This document shows positions 6,257 through 10,709 of a stretch of DNA of 10,709 bases, piece after piece (the first letter of the stretch is position 1; the number at the start of each line of letters is the position of its first letter). Location: the NCBI GenBank assembly GCA_003510215.1, contig DOKQ01000092.1, positions 1 through 10,709 on the forward strand, written 5' to 3'. The stretch is from Erysipelotrichaceae bacterium. Its GTDB lineage: Bacteria > Bacillota_I > Bacilli_A > Erysipelotrichales > Erysipelotrichaceae. The translations under genes and the position numbers were made by a program. The notes under the pieces were generated by a model, which was not told where the DNA came from, did not search any database, and was given only the letters and a program-made list of their open reading frames with translations.

Positions 6257-6938
6257 AGTCGGTTATCGGTGTTATCTTCTTGGCAATATATAAAAACGGA
6301 GTATCTAGAACAGCAATGATCAATTTGAGAACATAGGTAGTTATCATGATATCAAATAGATTGTATGGCATACCTATAAAAGCAATGGAAACGAAGATGA
6401 TTGTATCGATTGCCTGTGATAGTAAGGTTGAACCATTGTTACGAACCCATAGAAAACGGTCATCACTGAGCTTTTCCTTAATTTTTCGATAAATTGCAAT
6501 ATCAAGAAGTTGACTTGTATAATAGGCAACCAGACTGGCCAAAACAATTCTTCCTGAAAATGAGAAGATAAGTTCGAAGGATTCTTGCACAAGTAAAGCA
6601 AATGGATCATCCAGTGGTATGAAAACCAAGGCCATCTGCATCGTAATTAATAGGACGATGGCACTAAAAAATCCAAGATAAACGGATCGTTTGGCCTCGT
6701 CATACCCATATTTTTCACTGAGGATATCTGTTGCAAGAAAGATAGATCCATAGAGTGTGTTTCCTAGTGTTGCATGCATCCCAAAGATTTCAATTCCTTT
6801 AAGCACCTGGATGTTTGCCAGAATTGTACTGATGGCAATCCACACCATTAAACCGGTTTTTCCAAACTGACGATAAGCAATTAAAACGAGTATAAAATTG
6901 ACCACCACAAATAGCAGTCCAAAACTTGTGTTAAACAT
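6255..6938 (-). CDS. yhhQ: YhhQ/VUT-family queuosine-precursor transporter
   Basis: 227 residues, about six or seven membrane segments. The VUT (vitamin uptake transporter, YhhQ) family motifs are clear: ANIQVLK (41-47), TLGNTLYGSIFLATDILSEKYG (58-79, key residues G59, N60, D71, E75, G78), SQLLD (142-146), RNNGSTLLSQAIDT (166-179) and LDTPFLYIAKK (211-221). E. coli YhhQ imports preQ0/preQ1, and some relatives take queuine; the substrate here is unproven but the adjoining divergent tgt-queA-queH operon supports a 7-deazaguanine. ATG at 6938 is preferred because AGGAG (6946-6950, minus strand) lies 7 nt upstream; TTG 6941 is too close. No riboswitch-like fold fits in the leader of about 26 nt. 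Confidence 0.9.
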   Translation of the reverse strand: MFNTSFGLLFVVVNFILVLIAYRQFGKTGLMVWIAISTILANIQVLKGIEIFGMHATLGNTLYGSIFLATDILSEKYGYDEAKRSVYLGFFSAIVLLITMQMALVFIPLDDPFALLVQESFELIFSFSGRIVLASLVAYYTSQLLDIAIYRKIKEKLSDDRFLWVRNNGSTLLSQAIDTIIFVSIAFIGMPYNLFDIMITTYVLKLIIAVLDTPFLYIAKKITPITD

Positions 6939-6970
6939 CAAATCACTCCTTTATTTAAAACAACTTGTAT

Positions 6971-6999
6971 ATTATATACGAAGAATCTATGCGTGACAA
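6971..6999 (-). promoter_or_regulatory. Promoter of the queuosine-precursor transporter gene
   Basis: On the minus strand TTGTCA (6999-6994), a 17-bp spacer and TATAAT (6976-6971) form a near-consensus promoter. The predicted start near 6964 gives a leader of about 26 nt. The -10 lies in the 13-base palindrome GTATATTATATAC (6967-6979). Its -35 box overlaps the tgt -35 box. Confidence 0.75.
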
Positions 7000-7020
7000 T
7001 TGGATTTTTTATGGTATGAT
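6993..7020 (+). promoter_or_regulatory. Promoter of the tgt-queA-queH operon
   Basis: GTGACA (6993-6998), a 16-bp spacer and TATGAT (7015-7020) with an extended TGG directly before it. The predicted start near 7027 leaves a leader of only about 11 nt. Five of the six -35 bases are shared with the divergent transporter promoter. Confidence 0.75.
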
Positions 7021-7037
7021 AGGGTACGTGATGAACT

Positions 7038-8177
7038 ATGGAAAAATTTAAACTCGAAATTACACACGTGTGTAAACAATCAGGTGCCAGGTTAGGCATC
7101 TTGCATACCCCGCATGGATCGGTAGAAACACCTATGTTTATGCCTGTTGGAACGTTGGCGACGGTAAAATTCGTATCGCCTGAGGAACTAACAGATATGC
7201 AGGCAGGTGTGATTCTTTCCAATACCTACCATCTCTGGTTAAGACCGGGAGAAGATATTGTCAAGCAAGCGGGTGGTTTGCATAAATTTATGAATGTACA
7301 ACGCCCTATTTTAACAGATAGTGGTGGTTTTCAGGTCTTTTCGCTAAGTGACAGCCGAAAAATCAGCGAAGAAGGAGTTACCTTCAAGAATCATCTGAAT
7401 GGTGACACGCTATTCTTGACACCTGAAAAATCAATTCAAATTCAAAATGATCTTGGGGCAGATATCATCATGAGCTTTGATGAATGTCCTCCATACCCAG
7501 CTAGCTACGATTATATGAAAGCCAGTGTAGAACGTACATTACGCTGGGCAAAGCGTGGAAAAGAAGCGCATCAGCGTTCAGAAGATCAAGCGCTCTTTGG
7601 TATTGTTCAAGGTGGAGAATTTGAAGACTTACGAAAATTCTCAGCTGAATCATTAGTTGAAATGGACTTCCCTGGTTATTCCATTGGTGGCACAAGTGTG
7701 GGCGAAACCAAGGAAACCATGTATAAAATGATTGATTATAGCATCAAGTATCTACCTGAAGATAAACCAAGATATCTAATGGGAGTTGGGTCAGTTGACG
7801 CCATATTGGAAGGTATATTACGAGGGGTTGACATGTTTGACTGTGTGTTACCGACTCGCATTGCCCGCCATGGCACAGCGATGACATCCTTAGGGCGTGT
7901 CAATATTCGTAATGCCCAATATGAAAGAGACTTTTCAACGTTGGATCCTGAATGTGATTGTGTGACATGTAAAAATTACACACGTGCCTATTTACGCCAC
8001 TTGATTAAGTGTAATGAAGGACTAGGTCAACGTTTGCTATCGATACATAACCTTCGTCATCTGATTCGATTGACGGAAATGGCCAGAGTCGCCATCAAAG
8101 AAGACCGGTTTTTGGACTTTAAGAATGAATACTTTGAACGTTTAGGTCTAAATGATAAGAATGCGAGGGGCTTTTAA
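7038..8177 (+). CDS. tgt: tRNA-guanine transglycosylase (bacterial Tgt)
   Basis: 379 residues, full length. Tgt exchanges guanine-34 of GUN-anticodon tRNAs (Asp, Asn, His, Tyr) for preQ1 in the cytosol. The general acid/base Asp is D94 in TDSGGFQVFSL, substrate-binding motifs are FGIVQGG (187-193) and GYSIGGTSVGE (213-223), and the catalytic nucleophile is D268 in MFDCVLPTRIARHGTA (266-281). The zinc site is C306-x-C308-xx-C311 with H337. ATG 7038 fits the family N-terminus. Its SD is poor: only GTGAT (7028-7032) in a leader of about 11 nt, so initiation may be nearly leaderless. The stop codon shares one base with the queA start. Codons 8-12 contain the 16-bp palindrome at 7060-7075. Confidence 0.97.
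   Translation: MEKFKLEITHVCKQSGARLGILHTPHGSVETPMFMPVGTLATVKFVSPEELTDMQAGVILSNTYHLWLRPGEDIVKQAGGLHKFMNVQRPILTDSGGFQVFSLSDSRKISEEGVTFKNHLNGDTLFLTPEKSIQIQNDLGADIIMSFDECPPYPASYDYMKASVERTLRWAKRGKEAHQRSEDQALFGIVQGGEFEDLRKFSAESLVEMDFPGYSIGGTSVGETKETMYKMIDYSIKYLPEDKPRYLMGVGSVDAILEGILRGVDMFDCVLPTRIARHGTAMTSLGRVNIRNAQYERDFSTLDPECDCVTCKNYTRAYLRHLIKCNEGLGQRLLSIHNLRHLIRLTEMARVAIKEDRFLDFKNEYFERLGLNDKNARGF
7060..7075. repeat. 16-bp perfect palindrome inside the start of tgt
   Basis: TTACACACGTGTGTAA is self-complementary across all 16 bases, 22 bp inside the tgt reading frame and about 40 bp after the predicted transcription start. Its core TACAC-ACGT-GTGTA has the same half-sites and spacing as the palindrome before fprA (5003-5016). 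It might be a downstream operator or may reflect chance codon use. Confidence 0.4.
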
Positions 8178-9220
8178 TGAAGTTATCTGATTACGATTTT
8201 CATTTGCCAGCACACCTTATTGCTCAACATCCAATCGAAAATCGGAGTGACAGTCGTTTATTGGCTATTGATATTAATACCCAGACCTTTACCCATACGC
8301 ATTTCTCGTCGATGATTGATTTTTTGCTTCCAACGGATGTACTGGTTGTTAATAATACCAAAGTAATCCCAGCCCGCTTGTTTGGAATTAAGGAGCATAC
8401 GGGAGCTCATGTGGAACTGCTGATACTTAAGACACAAGATAACACCTGTACATGCCTTGTTGGTAATGCGAAGGTCGTAAAGCTTGGCACAAAAGTGATT
8501 TTCGGTGATGGCGAACTTGTCGCCACATGCATTGAACTGGGCGAAGCAGGGATTCGAGTATTTGAGATGAGTTATGAAGGAATTTTTTTGGAAGTTCTTG
8601 AACGATTGGGTGAAGTTCCGTTGCCTCCGTATATCAAGGAAAAACTAAGTGACCCCAATCGATATCAGACGGTTTATGCTAAAGTGGAAGGAAGTGCTGC
8701 AGCCCCAACCGCTGGATTGCACTTTACCGATGAACTGATGAGTAAAATCAGGGAAAAAGGGATCCGAATTGTTGAGGTGACACTTCATGTTGGGTTAGGT
8801 ACATTCCGCCCTGTGGATGTGGAGAATGTACTGGAGCATAAGATGCATGAAGAAATGTACTGGATGTCTTCGGAAACCGCGGATGTGTTGAATGAGGCAA
8901 AAGCAAATTCGCATCGCATTATTTGTGTTGGAACGACATCTGCCCGAACGATTGAAACGGTGATAGGCAAATATGGAGCTTTTAAAGAAGATGCTGGCAG
9001 TACAGATATTTTTATTTATCCAGGGTATCAGTTTAAGGGTGTCGATGCGTTGATTACCAACTTTCATCTTCCAAAATCAACATTATTAATGATGATTAGT
9101 GCGTTTGCATCGAAGGATCTTATCTTTAAGTCTTATCAGGAAGCCATTGATCATGAGTACAGATTTTTCTCTTTTGGTGATAGTATGTTTCTATACTTTT
9201 CGAAGGTTGGGATAGAATGA
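8177..9220 (+). CDS. queA: S-adenosylmethionine:tRNA ribosyltransferase-isomerase QueA
   Basis: 347 residues, the normal length for QueA, which transfers and isomerises the ribosyl group of SAM onto preQ1-34 in tRNA to give epoxyqueuosine. Family motifs run in order: LSDYDFHLPAHLIAQHP (3-19), SDSRLL (24-29), VVNNTKVIPARL (57-68), GEVPLPPYI (145-153), the YQTVYA/GSAAAPTAGLHFT stretch (163-184), HVGLGTFRPV (204-213), VGTTSARTIE (251-260), and TDIFIYPGY plus TNFHLPKSTLLM (276-305). ATG 8177 has GAGGGG (8165-8170) six bases upstream and shares a base with the tgt stop (TAATG), indicating translational coupling. The gene ends in TGA overlapping the queH start by 4 nt. All key regions appear intact. 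Confidence 0.97.
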   Translation: MKLSDYDFHLPAHLIAQHPIENRSDSRLLAIDINTQTFTHTHFSSMIDFLLPTDVLVVNNTKVIPARLFGIKEHTGAHVELLILKTQDNTCTCLVGNAKVVKLGTKVIFGDGELVATCIELGEAGIRVFEMSYEGIFLEVLERLGEVPLPPYIKEKLSDPNRYQTVYAKVEGSAAAPTAGLHFTDELMSKIREKGIRIVEVTLHVGLGTFRPVDVENVLEHKMHEEMYWMSSETADVLNEAKANSHRIICVGTTSARTIETVIGKYGAFKEDAGSTDIFIYPGYQFKGVDALITNFHLPKSTLLMMISAFASKDLIFKSYQEAIDHEYRFFSFGDSMFLYFSKVGIE

Positions 9221-9891
9221 ATGGTAAAGACTATTACAATCTAGAACTTAAGGAAATCGAGCGAATCAAAGCCTCGGGTGTTCGGCCGCGTTTACTAATG
9301 CATTCGTGTTGTGGACCATGCAACAGTTATCCGATTGAGTATTTATCACCCATCTTTGATTTGACCTTGTATTTCAATAATCACAATATTTTTCCTGAGG
9401 AGGAATTTGTCCGTCGACTAAATGAGCTGAAAGCATATGTTCAGCATTATGAGCAGCAACACCATGTGTCCATCGACATTGTAATACCACCCTATGAAGA
9501 TCCGATATTCAATCAGGTACTTGCTGCAAACAAGGACGCGAAAGAGGGTGGGAATCGGTGCAAAACCTGTTATGCCATGCGCATGAATGAGGCTTGGCAA
9601 TATGCTAGTGATCATGGATATGACTACATGACCACAGTCATGACTGTCAGTCGACATAAGGACTCAGTCATTATTAACGAAATCGCAAGACGATTATCCA
9701 AGAAATATCCGAAGGTTGCCTACTTCTATAGTAATTTCAAGAAAAACAAAGGGATGGATCGTTCGATTGAACTTTCTAGTCATTTCAATATGTACCGTCA
9801 AAGTTACTGTGGGTGTGTGTATTCCTACGAGGATTCTTTGTTAAGACAGAAGAGAAGAGAGTCAGTGATTGATAATACACCAGAGAACTAG
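9217..9891 (+). CDS. queH: Epoxyqueuosine reductase QueH
   Basis: 224 residues. QueH (formerly DUF208) reduces epoxyqueuosine-34 to queuosine, the final step of the pathway, and replaces the unrelated cobalamin-dependent QueG in many Firmicutes. Conserved cysteines are all present: HSCCGPC (C31, C32, C35), NRCKTCYAMRM (C115, C118) and SYCGCVYS (C198, C200). The family uses them for an iron-sulfur cluster, nearby iron and a redox-active pair. Other family-like stretches are LYFNNHNIFPEEEF (51-64), MTVSRHKDS (142-150) and FYSNFKK (170-176). The ATGA overlap with queA indicates coupling; AAGG (9203-9206) is a modest SD. It is the last gene of the operon, followed by a strong terminator. Confidence 0.95.
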   Translation: MNGKDYYNLELKEIERIKASGVRPRLLMHSCCGPCNSYPIEYLSPIFDLTLYFNNHNIFPEEEFVRRLNELKAYVQHYEQQHHVSIDIVIPPYEDPIFNQVLAANKDAKEGGNRCKTCYAMRMNEAWQYASDHGYDYMTTVMTVSRHKDSVIINEIARRLSKKYPKVAYFYSNFKKNKGMDRSIELSSHFNMYRQSYCGCVYSYEDSLLRQKRRESVIDNTPEN

Positions 9892-9940
9892 AAAAACGAT
9901 TAAGTCGTTTGATTGAATAAATGCTTGAAAACAAATTTCA

Positions 9941-9974
9941 GAAATAAAACCGTGAAGGTTTTGTTTCTTTTTTT
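9941..9974 (+). terminator. Terminator of the tgt-queA-queH operon
   Basis: An 11-bp stem, GAAATAAAACC (9941-9951) with GGTTTTGTTTC (9957-9967) including one wobble, loop GTGAA, then seven T (9968-9974). A smaller hairpin AAACGA/TCGTTT (9894-9910) just after the stop has no T-run and is not counted as the terminator. Confidence 0.9.
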
Positions 9975-9987
9975 AATACGGTATAAT
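9959..9987 (+). promoter_or_regulatory. Promoter of the aminotransferase gene
   Basis: A consensus TATAAT (9982-9987) with a poor -35 (TTTTGT, 9959-9964, 17-bp spacer) that lies inside the descending arm of the preceding terminator. The start is predicted near 9994, giving a leader of about 23 nt with GAGGG. Confidence 0.6.
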
Positions 9988-10016
9988 AGGGGGTAGAAGA
10001 GAAACTGAGGGATGTT

Positions 10017-10709
10017 ATGAAACATGTATTAAACAAGGCGTTGCACTCGATTGAGCAAAGTGGGATTCGCAGAATCAGTGACGAAGCGAACAAATATGAG
10101 GGTGTTATCCGATTGACTGTTGGAGAACCAGCGTTCAATACACCAGAAAATATCAAACAAGCAGCCAAAGATGCACTTGATCAAAATCATACCCATTATC
10201 CAAGTGCTATCGGTCTTTTACCTTTACGCAAAGCGATTGCGGAGTTTGAAGCCAAGTACAATCAGATTCATTATCAGCCAGAAGAAATCATTATCACCCA
10301 TGGAGCGACCGGGGCTTTGTATGTGGCGCTTGGAACCATTCTGAATCCTGATGATGAGGTCATTATCTTTTCCCCTGCGTATACTTCGTATCGTCCAGCG
10401 ATTGAAATCTACGGTGGGAAAGTCATTGAAATTGATTTAAGTCAGACAGATTTTCAACTAAATGATGAGATCTTACGTAAGGCAATGAGCGAGAGGACAA
10501 AAGCTATTCTTATAAATTCACCTAATAATCCAACAGGGGTGATATTAAATAAAGAGTCACTGGATGTGTTGGAACATCTGATTGAGGAAAAAGATATCTA
10601 TGTCATATGTGATGATGTGTATAATCAGTTATCACCAGGGAAGAGTGAATACTTTGTTCAACGCACCAAACATAAGTCGAAAATCATATATTGTCAAAGT
10701 TTATCAAAA
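10017..10709 (+). CDS. Class I/II PLP-dependent aminotransferase, N-terminal part (3' end outside window)
   Basis: An open frame of 231 codons running off the window. It opens with IRRISDEANK and IRLTVGEPAFNTPENI, typical of fold-type I aminotransferases of the aspartate/aromatic (PatA/AspB-like) group. Cofactor-site features are THGATGALYVAL (94-105, PLP phosphate loop), AYTSY (121-125), NSPNNPTG (167-174, N171 equivalent to Asn194 of aspartate aminotransferase) and CDDVY (198-202, D199 and Y202). The last visible codons encode QSLSK, where K231 should be the lysine that forms the Schiff base with PLP. The amino-acid substrate cannot be told; aspartate, aromatic or N-acetyl-diaminopimelate are all possible. 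ATG 10017 has GAGGG (10007-10011) upstream; ATG 10012 leads to an immediate stop. About 160 residues are missing compared with a usual 385-395. Confidence 0.9.
   Translation, partial: MKHVLNKALHSIEQSGIRRISDEANKYEGVIRLTVGEPAFNTPENIKQAAKDALDQNHTHYPSAIGLLPLRKAIAEFEAKYNQIHYQPEEIIITHGATGALYVALGTILNPDDEVIIFSPAYTSYRPAIEIYGGKVIEIDLSQTDFQLNDEILRKAMSERTKAILINSPNNPTGVILNKESLDVLEHLIEEKDIYVICDDVYNQLSPGKSEYFVQRTKHKSKIIYCQSLSK

Noticed and set aside
6939..7037. A preQ1 riboswitch controlling the transporter or tgt
   Set aside because: Good promoters on both strands leave leaders of about 26 and 11 nt, too short for a preQ1 aptamer plus expression platform, and no aptamer-like hairpin with an A-rich tail was seen.
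6938..7222. A 94-codon minus-strand open frame opposite the start of tgt
   Set aside because: It is antisense to the well-conserved tgt N-terminus and resembles no protein; its end merely overlaps the transporter leader.
7976..7988. A third TACAC-type site (TTACACACGTGCC) in tgt
   Set aside because: Only the left half-site matches; the right half reads GCCTA instead of GTGTA.

Overview
The window looks like chromosomal DNA of a low-to-moderate GC, anaerobic or microaerophilic Bacillota. The evidence is AGGAGG-like ribosome binding sites, AT-rich promoters close to TTGACA/TATAAT, short hairpin-plus-T terminators, and QueH and an A-type flavodiiron protein, which are common in anaerobic Firmicutes. 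An Erysipelotrichia or Clostridia relative is a guess from gene style. The standard bacterial code applies: Trp is TGG throughout, and TGA ends two genes. I saw no tRNA, rRNA, CRISPR array, insertion sequence or phage gene.

Region 1 (1-2042) encodes a membrane-bound c-di-GMP signalling protein whose start lies outside the window: membrane segments, a GAF-like sensor domain, a degenerate GGDEF domain and a complete HD-GYP phosphodiesterase domain. One in-frame TGA at 1239-1241 cuts it inside the GGDEF domain. Reading continues in the same frame on both sides, so this is either one broken gene, a sequence error, or two separately made parts.

Region 2 (2043-6228) appears to be a redox or nitrosative-stress neighbourhood. 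It holds a DUF1858 'redox disulfide' mini-protein overlapping an unrecognised Trp-rich protein, then a Crp/Fnr-family regulator with its own strong promoter, a YibE/F-family membrane protein, and an A-type flavodiiron protein (FprA). Upstream of the DUF1858 gene a perfect palindrome, TGTATC-N4-GATACA, is centred about 41.5 bp before the predicted transcription start. That is the classic class II position for Crp/Fnr activators.

Region 3 (6229-9974) is a queuosine locus. A YhhQ/VUT-family queuosine-precursor transporter on the minus strand faces away from a tightly coupled tgt-queA-queH operon (1-nt and 4-nt overlaps). The two divergent promoters share overlapping -35 boxes. Together the proteins would import a 7-deazaguanine precursor, insert it into tRNA, add the epoxycyclopentane ring and reduce it to queuosine.

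Region 4 (9982-10709) starts a class I/II PLP aminotransferase under its own promoter. The window ends on the codon expected to encode its PLP-binding lysine.
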